The position numbers were made by a program, and so were the translations under genes. A stretch of DNA of 64,000 bases from Trichosporon coremiiforme (lineage: Eukaryota > Basidiomycota > Tremellomycetes > Trichosporonales > Trichosporonaceae): assembly GCA_039545355.1 (NCBI GenBank), contig BCJJ01000001.1:556570-620569 (forward strand), given 5' to 3'. The notes under the pieces were generated by a model. That model saw nothing but the letters and a program-made list of their open reading frames with translations, searched no databases and had not been told where the DNA came from. Below, one piece after another: positions 32,585 through 44,821 of this stretch (position 1 is the stretch's first letter; every line of letters begins with the position of its first letter).

Positions 32585-34965
32585 TTGCTCGGCCTGGTGC
32601 TTGATGGTGGTGAGAGGCGAAGGGGAGGCGAGAAATGTATGAAGAGGCAAGAGGGAGGAAGGAAAGTGTGCTGAGGGTAGAAGTACCCAGGGACGACCGG
32701 CCTGCGGACAGGGTAGATGGCACAGCGGTGGAACGTTGGTGTCGTCGTCACGATCAGGTGCTCAGCAGCGTAAGCTTGGGCGTGGGTGTGTGGGAGGATG
32801 GCGAGACGCTGAGCCGGAAGTCGATCGAGATGAACAGATGCGGGGTAGGAAGATACGGTGGTAGAGACGTAGAGAGAGCTATGGACGACGTAAAGACTAG
32901 GTCGCGTCTGTTGCGACTGTAGTCTGGTCGAAAGCGGAAGAGTTGCTTCCACACGTCAGAAGGGCCGAAGGCTGGGTCTCAGTCGTTCCGTCGCTTCGCT
33001 TGGGCCTATGATGCGGCGGCGGTAGCACTTGCCGTATGTCGAGTGCGGAGAGCGTGAGGTGTGACGTGACGATCGCGGCGTAGGGGGGCAAGCGATTGCA
33101 AGCGAGGGGGTGAGCGGTCAGCGCTGAGCCAGTCTGATGTGATGAGCAGAAAGCTGTATCTGGTGTTGCTGCAATGTATCCATACCCAATGTGTCAGTTG
33201 TGTCGGTCGCCGGGTCGCCCGGCGGTCCTGGGCGGTGGCACGGTGTGTTCGGTGAGCACACCGTCGTCATAGGCGCAGTCGAGCGGTCGCTTGCGCCGCG
33301 CGGCGGCGCCAACGCTCGCCTGTTTGACGTGCACCCCTGTGCGCGCGGCTGCTCCGGCGCCTATCTGCCTGACGCACAGTGCACGAGCGCAATATTGTGC
33401 ACTGCGCACCAACTCTGGTCCATCTTTGCTCTCTAATTGTGATGCTCGTGAGTTCTTGTGCGAGTAGGGGACATGACGCTGCTGCCCAGTCAGTGAATCC
33501 GGCTACAGATCCCGGAAAGCTGACAAGGGACCTGAGGTTGCTTCCTCCCCATTGTTAATGAGTGCTCGTGACAAGCCTCCAGAGTCCGATGAGTTCATTC
33601 ACTGCCTAGTGAGACCGCGCACAAGCACGGGCGGCGTAGCTTCGGGCGTTCCGTTGCCGTTCCCCGGCATGTTTCCTCTGCTCTCGCATTCCCATTGTTT
33701 GGCCGGTTGGACGTCCCAGCGCACAAGGCACCAGGACGGCAGGAGGGTGGCGAACCTATGTGCGAGTGTCCTGTGGCGTTGGGGTAGGAGTCTGCGGACC
33801 CTGCAGCGGTGTGCAGCAAGTCTGGGGATGAACTGGGGCTGAAGTCGAGTGCCTGGCAGCCCCCCAACACGGGCATGCAGCACGAGCATCGTCCAGCATT
33901 GGTGCCCAGCACTCGAGTGAGCGCCGACGACGGGCAATTGCTGACCATCGCAGGAGAGACAGCGCACGACCCTCCGCGCTCGGTCAGCCAGCCTGCAAGC
34001 CGCAACGTAACAGCCTCCTTCCTTCACCTTTCATCCTGGGGGCAGCTTCGCTCGCGTCTCCACTAGCATGTGGAACGTGCTTCTCACTCGGACGAGCACA
34101 ACATTAGTACTTCTGGTGACTCATCTATGCCTCTACCCTCCCAATCTCATCTTGCAACGTCATACCCGGCCGTACTCAGAAGCACACGAGGACGCTTCTC
34201 ATTCCTCCTATGCTGCTTCATCATTACTGCATTCATCTGTGCTTCGAGGTCATGTCAGTGGTCAGTGGCACCTTCCTATGGCACAGATGTCATCAGCGGG
34301 CACAGTGCTTCAGCTAAGCGCACGACTCGACAGATGTAACGAGCGTCAAGCAGTGGTGTCACGGTGCCACGAGCTGTACCGCAACCCTCCCCCAGCAGCG
34401 AGTCACAATTTCGTATGGGAGGAGGCTATTTTGGGCCAAGCGAGCAAGTGCAAAACAGGCTGACAGGTGGGCAGCCTCAGCCACGCTCAGCCCGCACGAG
34501 CCTTGCGCACCGAACGCACGCCCTAACCTTAACGGCAGAGTGCCCCTCCTGGTGCCTCCAGTTGCCCTCATATCGTGCCTACGGCTGCCCTCCGGTTGTA
34601 CCTTCAAAACGTCGACCAGGTGCCCATCCTGGCGGCTCGAGCTCCAGGGCTACCGTTGCCACAGCATGACGTCCAATACGACTGACTCGGTTGTCCTGGC
34701 AGAGCGCGCCGGGTTACACTCGTGCTGTTGTGAGATCTTCCCCCGGCTGCAGCTCTCCAATCGTCCCCCCGCTCCAGATTTGCGCGCGTGACTGGGTTAA
34801 GGCTATCAGATAGCCTCCAGATAGGGCGACATCCGCCCATTTCCGGTATCGGGTGCGTCTGTCCGCCCTGTTCCCCGCTCCTCCTCGGGACGGAAAGAGC
34901 CACTATTCGTGCTGGTAGTATTACATGGATGCTGTCTATGCCGTTTTCTTCTACATTCGTGAGTC
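32585..34965. other. Gene-poor intergenic region
   Basis: Promoter side of the coiled-coil gene and downstream of ISA1. An 8-bp inverted repeat (ACGGTGTG/CACACCGT, 33240-33247 and 33257-33264, loop 9) could form a hairpin. I see no believable gene in the 2.4 kb. Confidence 0.5.
33240..33264. repeat. 8-bp perfect inverted repeat
   Basis: ACGGTGTG and its exact complement CACACCGT are separated by nine bases. It could be a dyad operator or a small hairpin; it lies inside a gene-poor stretch and no gene is attached to it. Confidence 0.5.
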
Positions 34966-35745
34966 TCAGAACTTGATGTTGACTGTTGTCAGCTCCTGCC
35001 CATACCCCGGGTAGCCTCCACCGCATGATGACGTAGAGGATAACTTACAGCTCTCGCCACACCCGCAAGTGTCGACGATGTTGGGATTGTCAAACACGAA
35101 TCCAGCCGACAGCTTCGTGTCGCGCCAGTCCATGCGCGAACCGATGATCGAGAACAGCGCCTTCGAGTCGATGAGCACGCGGACGCCGTCCTGCTCGACC
35201 ACTTCATCGAACTTGCCTCCCGGCGGGTCGACGTAGTCGAGGTGGTACGCCATGCCGGCGCAACCGCGCGTCTTAACACCTATCCGGAGAAGCTTGGGCT
35301 CGGTTGGGTTCGCCTGCAGGGCGCGGAGTCGCTCGATGGCCTCGGGGGTCTAAACGTTGCAGCACAGAGTGTTCGAGAGGAGAAGAGCAAAAATATCGAC
35401 AGCGGTTGAGAAAAGAAATCATGTCAGCCTCGGTCACATGCCTGGCCACTCGGCACTCACCATAGTCAGAGCGGCCTTCCTGCTCTTGATGGTTCGTCGC
35501 GGGCGAGACGAAGAGGAGGAGGAAGAAGATGACGACTTCGAGCCAAGGTTCTTGCTCGGCTGAACGCTGGAACCGGCCGAAGCAGACGCGGGCGGCTGGT
35601 TAAAGTTAGGCGGCGGGACTGTCGGTGTCGGCGTCGTCGTACGGACCTCGGCGCGCGCGGGCGGGGTAGAAAGCAACCGGAAAGCAGCGACAGACCTCGG
35701 CGCCTGGGCGAGGAGGCGAGAGTGGCGAAGGACGGAGAAGGACAT
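34966..35745 (-). CDS. ISA1: Mitochondrial iron-sulfur assembly protein Isa1 (ISCA1/IscA type)
   Basis: Exons 35461-35745, 35049-35349 and a 17-nt last exon 34966-34982; 200 residues. Isa1 works with Isa2 and Iba57 to make [4Fe-4S] clusters in the mitochondrial matrix. The first 35 or so residues are a mitochondrial targeting sequence, rich in Arg, Ser and Leu with no acidic residues (MSFSVLRHSRLLAQAPRSVA). A Pro/Thr and poly-Ser linker follows. The A-type domain runs from about 96 with LRIGVKTRGCAGMAYHLDY and FSIIGSRMDWRD-type motifs; the three cluster cysteines are C125, C190 and C192 (CGCGES). Introns are 111 and 66 nt. Without the tiny last exon the reading frame runs on into the intron, so it is easy to mis-annotate. 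Confidence 0.93.
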
Positions 35746-37420
35746 AGTTTTCGGTGGGCGGGTCGTCTGCGATGCGATGAAGTGACCTTGTGTAGTGGTC
35801 TACGTCGGACTACGTCGGAATATCTAGATATAACCAAGATGGGTACCAGAGCAAGCACTGGGACGGTGGTGTTGCGAGGAATTAGAGCGGTGACGAAGGG
35901 CCAGGTCCGAGGTGGCAACAAACTGGCTGACTGAGATGGAGCTTAGTCGTCGGCGAATGTCGGGCGTAGGATTCGATGCCTGCAATAGCCCGCACGCGAT
36001 TGGCTGCTGAGCAGCTTTCCCACGGGTACGGTGGTGCGGTGACAACCTGGCCCCGGACCTTGGCTAGGGCTTTCAGGGCTCGAGCAGGTGGTGGTGAGTA
36101 CTGCGATCGTTGGTGGTCAGCTCTGAAGTGGGCAAAGAAGTTGCTCTTGATCTTATCAAAGCCATATCGATCTATCGAGTGGATCCTCGTAGGAATTCTG
36201 AGATGTGGCTCGGAGACCCTCGGATGTGCTTGCCTGAGGTGGAACTAGTCGACCGATCATGAAATGCCGAGAACCGGGGCGATTTGCTTCCGCACAAACG
36301 TCACCACACCATACTCAAGTGTCACTTTTGCCGAGCGACGTCGCATATCCCGTGTGCACCGGCGTCCGATGTCCGATACCAGTGTCATGCATAACAGTCA
36401 AGCTGAGTGGTGTACAGCGTGATACGATACAGAGGGATGTGCGCTTGAAACATGGGCGCTGTCCTACAGCGTTGAGTCGATCGTAGGCTAAGGCTGGCCC
36501 AGCTGCCGCCGGCACAGCGTGTACTGTATACCAACCGTCCTCGGCGAGCTTGGGCTTACACATGCCTGAGATGGTCAGCCAGCCACCCATCGCGTATTTA
36601 CTCTGCGCAGACTCACCCCCCGACGTTTTCCCCGAAGCGGTTGCCCTGGCACCGGAACCGCTTCGCCTCACTGTAGGCGTCGTCGAGCGTCATGCTTGTG
36701 CTTGTCTGCGTCTGTGTCTCTGTTGCTAACCTTGAGCCGTGAGGCAAGTCTGATCGCCGGCTTGCTGCTTTTGTATCCCAGCGCCCACCTGCGCCCATCA
36801 AGCCATGGTAGACGAAGGCTATTGTTCGCGTCACGCATGCGCCGCCGCGTGCACGCTTGCTTGGCTGGCTGCCGCGTGCACAGACGCTGCGCATGCTACG
36901 AGAGCAAGGAAGAAGACAATTCCACACCATCGCTTCTGACTACGATGCAATGCAGAGCGGATTCGGTGCCATTCCGTGCCGTTCGCTCCTCCGCATAGAC
37001 GAGGCAGCTTCTGACATTCGAACTTCATACCAGGAGTCTGAGGCGTGGACTGTTTCGATGCAGTAGCCTCGACACTGAAAGTGGGGACCCTACCCAGACG
37101 TTGGTGCTCGCAAAATCCGCAGGACCCGCAACGGTCTATACAATCGCAGAGACCTTAAATTGCAGGCAAGACAGACTCGCACCAGGAGGTGGCCAGGAGG
37201 TGAGACAACACACAACTTTTGCAAGTGGCAGTTCGCGTGCCCACGACCTGAGGAGCAAATATAATGGCGGGTTGAGCTACCCAATCCAAGCTGTGTGTGA
37301 TGAATGCTGTTGCTGAAAAGACTAAGATACGTAAAGTGCCAGGCTGACGCGCCAACGGGCATCGCGAACAGTCAATCTGGGCCTCCCCAGCACAGGCATG
37401 CCGTGCTAGAGAAGATTCCC

Positions 37421-37433
37421 GGGGGGGGGGGGG
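37421..37433. repeat. G13 homopolymer tract
   Basis: Thirteen consecutive G preceded by CCC. Such a tract is rare in a random sequence and could be a slippage hotspot or an assembly error. Confidence 0.9.
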
Positions 37434-37825
37434 AAGCTCGAGTGCCTTCAATCTGAGAATGTCCGGGAGGCACAGCACCGTGATATCTGGAATGAGTGTC
37501 CGAGGTCCAATGTCTGCGCTCATCATATCAAGCCCGGATCTCGAGCTGAGACAGCCGCGGGGCACTTACAGTATGCCCGGCCGAGAGCTGCGGCTTCCGG
37601 CAATCCCCGCGATGTCTAGTTCCGCATGTCTGCGTGCTTATGGGCAGGTCTAGCCATTGTAGGTCATCTGGCGATGCTTGAGGTTGTAGATTCTCTCGTG
37701 AGGTATGGAGGTGTCGCCAAGACAGCGCCGAAACGTCAACGACACCAATGATGGAACTGCTGATTGGCCACCATGTGCCTGCTGCAACTGAGGAATGTCT
37801 CGCGGCGTGTTGTGCCTCCAGTTTG

Positions 37826-38053
37826 TCAGTTGTTAGTTTGAGTCAGTTGAGGCGTTACGAACTCAAGAAGGTGTCCCCGGTATCCAGCGCTCCAATCGAC
37901 CTTATCAAGCGAGCAGTCGAGATTCGGAGCAAAGCATCGATCCACGGCTTTGCCGAGTGCGGCGTCTTGAGCTCCTAGACATTGAGTGCCGTTGGTGATA
38001 GCGGTGAAGAAGGGCCCGTGCGTCGGCAGCGACGGGATAGCGGCAGCGGACAT
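37826..38053 (-). CDS. Weak candidate small ORF, 75 residues
   Basis: ATG 38051-38053 to stop 37826-37828. The product has four cysteines and no recognisable domain or signal. No splice signals support extension. It is listed only because it has a proper ATG and lies in an otherwise empty region. It may well be chance. Confidence 0.2.
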   Translation of the reverse strand: MSAAAIPSLPTHGPFFTAITNGTQCLGAQDAALGKAVDRCFAPNLDCSLDKVDWSAGYRGHLLEFVTPQLTQTNN

Positions 38054-38918
38054 TCTGATCCGAGCAGGAGTTAGCGGGCGCTAATCGGCGCTGTCCTCAG
38101 CAGGGGCAGTGAGAAGCACAAATGGAGCACCAGTTGAGATGTCGAGGTCGCGGGAGGCTGGGGCGCCGGGAGATGTCGGAGCGAGAAGCAGGTTCGACAG
38201 GAACTGCGATCCTTGATCCTGCGGCTGAGGGGTGGAAGGGTGAGAGACGAGCGCACGGATGAATTGCAGACATGGCCAGTCAGCAGTTGGCTGCTGCAGC
38301 CTCCTCAATGCACGCGGTGCACAGCTGGGGAAGCACGAAGGGTTGATGAGGAGCTTGCCTGGAGCAGCCAGCTCAGCCCACGCCGGCCAGCTTGGAGCGC
38401 CTGGCGCGCCCGCCGCCCATGTTTCAGAACCCATCTCAGCACCACTGCTCGCACGCTCACGATGCCTGTGGCGTGCGGACCAGACGAGTCGTTGCGTCTT
38501 CCGGGTTCGGAGTGGCTGAGGGGAGGAAACGATGGAAGAGAACTGAGGCTGAGTTCGAGTTCGATTCAGAACGCAGAATACGCATTCAACCCGTGTCTAA
38601 CAGGACAGGGCGATAGATAGGCTCAGCACGCCTGGAACCACGACGCTCGTTACAGGAAGGAAATCAAAATCAAGGTGGGGACCCCGCACGGGCCGCAGTC
38701 TATTTGTGCGGGTACCTGCCAACGAGACACGGTTTCAACGGTTGCGACGGGCCGTATTAGCGTATTACCCTCCGCTCTGCGGTACTGGGATCTCTAGGTG
38801 TTATTATTGTCGACGTTGCCGCGCTCGCCGCACCTGTCTTCCTTCCATTCCTTCACACTCGACACAAAACAACCCACTGGCCGCCCCGCGCGGCATTGCT
38901 CCCAATCGAACAGCCATC

Positions 38919-41669
38919 ATGTCGCGCCAGGAGAAAGATGCGCTGCTGGCGCTCTTCAACTCCTTCAGACCCTCACGGAGGGTCACCTCGTTCGAGCAAC
39001 TCAGCGATGGCAAGGTCCTCATGGAGGTGAGTCTCGTGCACCTTCCCTCCTCTTGCCTGATAGGCTAATCAACGGTCTGCTAACTCCATCAGGTGCTTCA
39101 TCAAATGTATGGTGGCGACTCGCTCTCAGTGACACTGACAGTACAGCGATGCGACGCATTTCAAGAGCGGCCCAAAGCCCCGCCCGGGCTCCATGTCGGG
39201 CGCTGTCAATGACAACTGGGTACTCAAGATGAACACACTGTGAGCTTTTGCGTCGCTGAGCAGAGCTGACAGCGAAGCAAGCGACTCTATCGCCTGCTCC
39301 TTGCCTACCCCCTTCACCACCCTAGCGCGCCGACACTCGAGGTCACCTCACTGCATGAGCCGAATTTCAATGCCATCGCCCGCAACCCACGGAGCGCCGA
39401 GGGTTCCGCGGGCCTGCTGCAGATCTCCAGGTTCTGTGTAGCCGTGGGTGCAATGGGCCCGTCCAACGAGCGTGTCATTGCCAAAATTCAGGCACTCGAC
39501 GAGGGCTCAATGGTCGAGCTCATGAAAACCATCGAAGGCGTGAGTTTTTCGCCGCCGCCAAGCAGTCGTCGGTGGCAACCGGAGCCACTACCTCAAGACA
39601 AGCGGTCTGTGCTGACGTTGCCTAGGTCATGGCGACATTGCCGGCTCCTGTCGAAGACCCATCCAAGCCTGACGAGATCTCGTACGTCCACATTTGAAAC
39701 TGACACCCCGTGGCTTACACCGCAGCCCGCCCTTCACTGCCGTCCGTAACGAGCGCGACAAGCTTATTTCCGAAAATGAAGAGCTCCGCGCTCGCTGTGA
39801 CCAGCTCACAGAGCAGGTGTCTTCCCTCGCGAAGCAAATGGACGCAGCCAAGCAGGAGCAGGAGGCCGAACACCTTGCCTCCGTTGATTCTGCCACCGCC
39901 CGTGCGACTGCGGCCGCACAGAGTGCCGGAGAAGCCGAGCTGCTGAGAGCGGATCTCCAGCGAGCAGAGGACGGGTTATCTCAGACGGAGGCCGAGCTCG
40001 AGAAGCAAACGGCTATCATTGCCGAGTTGACCCGAAACGTGAGCTTTGTGGCACCCAACAGAAACTAACGTCAGTGCGAGGAGCTGAAGGCGACTGCCTC
40101 GGAGGTCAGCCGATTGCGTGAGCAAGTCGAGGAGTCCAAGCAGGTTGAGGAGAGGCTGCACCGCAGCGAAAATGTGATTGAGAAGTACAAGAAGAAGCTT
40201 GAGGACTCGGCGGGTGTGCGTAAGGAGCTGCGGCAACTTGAGCAGGAGAATGCCGCCCTGATCGACAAGAACTCGGCCCTCGAGGTGGACCTCCGAAAAC
40301 TCAGCGCTTCCCGAGCCATGGTCGACAACTACCGCGCCCAGGTCGAGGCTCTCGAGAAGAGGGTCAACGAGCAAGCCGAGGAGTTCGCCCACCTCACTGT
40401 TCAGCTGGAGGAGGCGCAAACCAGCGTTGCCACCCTCGAGCGAGAGCGTGACCGTCTGCGAGACGAGGTTCACATTCACCAGGAGCGCATCAAGGAGTTG
40501 GAGTATGCGCCTGTTCGTCGCGAGTCGGCCATCTCCAACGAAGGCGACATGTCCCTTAAGGTGGAACTTGAAGCCGACGATGTGATTGAGGCTCTCAGCA
40601 AGCCGCAGCTGCGTCTTCGCATTCGAGAGCTCGAGCGCAAGCTCGCGAACGCTAAGGTCTCTGGCGATGACAGCGACCGCGTGACGACTCTGGAAGGTCT
40701 CCTTGCCGACGCCTCCAAAGCTCGCGAGCGCTACCAGGCCGACTATCTGGAGGCGAACCGCAACATGTTACTCGCCCAGGCTAAGCTTGAGCACATTCTT
40801 TCCGGTAAAGCGGGAGACGCCAAACAGACTGCTTCCGCCATGCGGCAGAAGCTGGACGATATGGCCGAAGAGCGAGAAAAGCTTTACCGGGACACGCAAG
40901 CCGCCGAAGAGGCGCATGCCGACCTCGTCCGACAACTCACCGCTGCTAAGGCTGATCTCGCTCTGGTTGATAAGGACAAGCGTTCGATCATCAGCAGTGC
41001 CCGTGACGAGGCCAAGACCGAGACCGCCAAGTTCAGCGAACAGGTCAACAATTTGCAAGAGGAGATCGCTCTGTTGCGGGAACGCGACAGGCTGCACCTC
41101 GAGGAGATCCGCCGCCTCATGGTCGACAAGATTGAACTGCAGAGCGCTGGGTTCGAGCGCAGGCTTAGCGAGGCGCGCTCATCGCTTGACGGAACTCTTA
41201 GCCCCAAGTCGGCCGAACGAGATGGCCTCCAGAGGCGCAACGATGAGCTGCTCACCGAGGTTGCCAAGCTCACTGACAAGCTCAAGAAGGCGCGCGCGTT
41301 CATCAAGAACCAGGATGCCCTGTTCCGTGCTGAGCACGACAAGAGACTTGAGTCTGGCACGCAACAGACTGCCAAGTCATACGAGACCCAGATCCAGCAG
41401 CTCCGCAACGAGCTGAGTGTTGCCAAGGTGAGCTCTCCATTTGCTGCGCACACGCTAACCGATCTCAGCACAATGCACTTTCCCTTGACAGCCGATACCG
41501 ACTCGAACAGCAGCTCATGCTCTCCGCCTGGCACGACTTGGGAGCACGAGTCGTGCGCGACCACGTCGGCGCCGCTGGCTTACGCCGTCCTGTGGTAAGC
41601 CGCCCCACCGCGACTAGCTGGCTCGCCAGGCAACGCAGGCACCAGGACGATGCACTCTTTGCTCGTTGA
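38919..41669 (+). CDS. Hook-family dynein adaptor
   Basis: Eight exons: 38919-39026, 39093-39106 (14 nt), 39147-39239, 39278-39539, 39626-39681, 39726-40038, 40075-41427, 41469-41669; 799 residues. Fungal Hook proteins link early endosomes to dynein and kinesin motors for transport along microtubules. The N-terminal Hook domain (1 to about 165) shows the VLHQID motif, produced only if the 14-nt microexon is used, then NDNWVLKMNTLKRLYRLL; helices such as LLQISRFCVAVGAM follow. Residues about 185-735 are a long coiled-coil broken near 390. The C-terminus ends with DLGARVVRDHV and SWLARQRR, similar to the Hook C-terminal cargo-adaptor region. The last intron is in frame with no obvious stop, so it could be read through by mistake. 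Confidence 0.92.
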
Positions 41670-42370
41670 CGGCAAGGGCTGACCGCGGGTGCGCGCGTTG
41701 TGGCTACCTTTATGCTGCGGCGCCGCGGAGGCTGAGTCAATCCTCACTGTTGTGTAGAGGTATTCTCGCGCCCTGTGTATAGAGAGATGTCTCGTCTCCC
41801 ATCCAACATCCAGACCTATCACCGTGCCTGTTGAGGGAAAGGTAATTGACTATAACGAGAGAGACCAAGCCAAGAAACGAGCAAGAGCGAATGAATGATC
41901 GGAAGAACAGCTTAGACGAGGATGTAGTAGAAACCGTAGAGAGGAGATCGCCCCACCACTATCGCCACCACGATCTCCAATACCACCACCACCAGCAGTA
42001 TAATACATTTCCATTCTGTCCAACGACCAAGAAACGACCTGCACCCCAATCCACACTGTCCCTACAAGTATATGTTATTCCGTTAGCGCTCGTAGCCACC
42101 ACATTTTATTTCCTCTATTTTAAAGCTCGCGCATATAGAATTTGGGTATGAATGACCTCTTGACCACCGCAGACTGTGGAGGAAGATAACGTTTGCCACC
42201 CAGATCAAGTAGTTCTGATTGTGCCAGGCACTTAAGATAAATGGTGGACGGTAACCACGTGGGTTTGCTTCCGGACATTTTCCTAGTTCACAGCCAGAAA
42301 TCTCGGAACGCTCACCTCTTACGAGATTGAGCACACCGAAGTTGACAGCTTGCACCCCACCTCACTCGCC
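41670..42370. other. Intergenic region Hook / bS6m
   Basis: Hook 3' end and the promoter of the mitochondrial ribosomal protein gene. The stretch 41930-42130 is AT- and CA-rich (ccaccaccaccagcag-like). No gene. Confidence 0.5.
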
Positions 42371-43550
42371 ATGGTCCTCTACGAGCTGTTCTGCATCGCG
42401 TCGCACAACCCCCAGACGCCGGTAAGTTAGACGCCCGCCTGCCCCCGCTTCCTTTGGTCCGCGCGTCTCCGCCTCCGACTTCCGATCAGCCGTCCCGACT
42501 TTTCAGCGAGGCAACTCTCGATCGCGCGCACGTTGCACCGACAGACGAAGGAAGCGCGAAGGAGGGACAGGGACGCAGGCATATTGAAGCTTCTAGCAAT
42601 TACACGCTAACGTTGCAGCAAAACTTGCGCGGTCTCATCCAGAACATCGCCCGCAAGGTGCACCTCCAGGGCGGCGTCGTGCGGGAAGTCAAGGGTCTCG
42701 GTATCGGCCTCACGCTGCCTGAGCGCATGAAGCGGAACCAGCAGAACCACGATATCGGAGAGTGAGTTGACATTCGGGCATCGACATCGCCGCGGAACGG
42801 GCAAGAGGGACGCTGGGATGTTGAGGACGCACCGCTGCGGTGTTTTTCCGTCGTCGTGCTTAACGGCCATCGACGAGTATGGCCTGGAAAGCGAAATAGC
42901 AGCGCGCTGCAGAGTCCTGTTGCATCCACAGCGGTGTTATCGCCAATTTCGCCCACTGCTGCCGAGGAGGGAAGGCACTCGGTGTCAACATCGGCATAGA
43001 TTGCCTCGCGTCTCCGGCTACTCCAATGCTTGACGGCTCTTCCCCTCGCAGTGTCATGTTCCGAGGTCGCCGCCAGCCTTCCTATGCCCTCCGTTCCATG
43101 ACGATGTCTTTGTTCTGAGCTTCCGAATACCGCGACGCATAGCTTACAACAGCCACTTCACGATGTTGTTTGACACGTCGCCACTGCTGCTGAAGCGTCT
43201 GAACGCAGCGATGCGCCGTGACCCCCAGGTTATCCGATGGACTTTCCTGAAGAAGGGAGACGGACTGTGAGTACGACTGTGCTGCCCGACCGCCCGGAAG
43301 AGAAGGGGCGGCTAGCGCTCCGATGGAGATGTCGCCTTCGCCGGAAGCGCGCTTGAGCCGAACCTGGGCTTGGGGGCCTCTGGCTGAGGATTGCGCTTTC
43401 CGCCGCTGAAAGCAATCATCTCTACTCTCTGGGCGGTTTAGAACAGCTGCGTTGGGCGCGACTGCAGCTGACATGACCAGGAAGAACGTCAACCCACCTC
43501 CCCCCTCCACCATCAGCGAGCTCGGCCCCGAACAGCGGGGCATGCACTAA
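42371..43550 (+). CDS. MRP17: Mitochondrial small-subunit ribosomal protein bS6m (Mrp17)
   Basis: Four exons: 42371-42421, 42619-42761, 43153-43266, 43481-43550; 125 residues. The start MVLYELFCIASHNPQTP, the middle QNIARKVHLQGGVVREVKGLGIG and the HFTMLFDTSPLLLKRL and DPQVIRWTFLKKGD segments match the bacterial S6 fold as used in mitochondrial ribosomes. Introns of 197, 391 and 214 nt are far longer than in neighbouring genes. The join at 42761/43153 gives the expected S6 continuity, but an extra small exon inside the 391-nt intron cannot be excluded. The coding total is a multiple of three with a stop at 43548-43550. Confidence 0.85.
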
Positions 43551-43834
43551 ACTTCTCATTCATTGTATGCATAGTAGTCATGATCATCGCGTTATCCCAT
43601 CTCCTGTTGCATTGCATCTGCTTCCACATGCATGAGCGCATGCAGTGTGCATAGACATTGCGTCTCGACGCATGAACGTCACGAGGTCGGAGTGTGCCAC
43701 GGGCCATTTCGCCGAAACGCCAGGGTGGTGAGCCTCCCACCTCGGGCCTGGCTGGTGCTCGGCGGCTCAGCCAGTGGTGCAGCGTTGAATGATCAGCAGT
43801 CGTCGAGCAGCAGTAGCAACATACACCACTCACC

Positions 43835-44757
43835 ATGTCGATGTCTCTCGCGCGCACGCTGAAACACGCCAAGGCCGTCGGTCTCCGCCAATGGGTCCAC
43901 GAGATGAAGTGAGTATCTGTGCTCAAGCGCCGCGGGAACCGGATCGAACCCGACATCGACCGACCAAACCACCGAACTACGACGTAATGCGATTCCGGTT
44001 CTCGCGACGGCATGGAGCGGCGCGCAGCGAGCTGCGTCGAGGAGGTTATAGCTGACAGACAGGACCATCGGTGACGAGAAGCTCGGTATCAAGGGTTAGT
44101 ACGACTTGACGGAAGACGATCGGCTGGGAACGCGGAGATGCGCCGGGCGAAGCGTGAACGGGGAGATTTGCCAGTATCGCAGTGCGCGCGTCCTCTCCGT
44201 GCGCATCGCAACGTACTGTTTGGAGTCAGATACCGACAAAGCCCGGGGTGCCGGTGTAGGGGATGAGGAAGTGCTGGAGTTGGTGCGGAGATGTGTTGTC
44301 GTCTTTCGTTGAGCTGCGGCTTGCTGCACGGTTAGCTAACCTTCAGTCGGCGAGGACGAGTTCGGCAACCGGTACTACCAGAACTACAACCCGCGCGAGG
44401 AGCAGCCCGGCCGTCAGCGCTGGGTTGACCTCGTCCAGTACGACTTCAACATTACGCAGGTCCCGCGTCCCTGGGCTTCGTGGCTCACCCAGATCCGCCT
44501 CGACCCCCCTACCAAGGACGAGGTCGTCCTCAAGAGCGAGCAGCCCTGGCAGATCAAGTGGAACGAGACCCTGTGAGTGACCCTCGCATCGAAGCGAATC
44601 GGAGAGTGGAGAGCGAGGAGCTGGAAAGGATAGCTGCGGATTGAGCACTTCAACTGACATACACAGGACTGGAACTCGTGGCCGCTTCGTCACCTACAAC
44701 ACTGCCCGTCCTAAGGTCACCGCCTGGCAGCCCCAGGTCAAGGCCCGCGGACAATAA
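43835..44757 (+). CDS. NDUFA12: Complex I accessory subunit NDUFA12 (B17.2)
   Basis: Exons 43835-43908, 44063-44094 (32 nt), 44347-44572, 44667-44757; 140 residues (family about 145). It is a peripheral subunit of the respiratory NADH dehydrogenase. Diagnostic segments are the short start (SLARTLKHAKAVGLRQW), GDEKLGIKVGEDEFGNRYY, RQRWVDLVQYDFN-type, PWASWLTQIRLDPPT and the Pro/Gln-rich C-terminus. Introns are 154, 252 and 94 nt. Presence of this subunit suggests the fungus has a full complex I. The stop is 64 bp from that of SEC20 on the other strand. Confidence 0.92.
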
Positions 44758-44821
44758 ACGCATAATTTAGCCCAACATGCATGAAATAGACTGACAGATG
44801 TGTGATACATGGCTACTGAAT

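Larger units (their letters stand above)
35746..38918. other. Gene-poor 3.2-kb region
   Basis: Holds the ISA1 promoter at the left and the Hook promoter at the right. In between I find only a weak 75-codon frame (listed separately), a splice-like motif at about 36566-36616 that does not join into a long frame, and a run of 13 G at 37421-37433. No transposon or RNA gene was recognised. Confidence 0.5.

Noticed and set aside
36560..36693. Possible small spliced gene with an ATG at 36693 and a well-formed 51-nt intron at 36566-36616
   Set aside because: Joining the exons gives a stop after three codons in the next exon, leaving only 28 residues; no other acceptor restores a frame.
43940..43990. 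GGTTCGATCC (tRNA B-box-like) on the minus strand in NDUFA12 intron 1
   Set aside because: The T-stem pairs only through wobbles, the A-box is poor, the spacing is too short and no acceptor stem can be formed.
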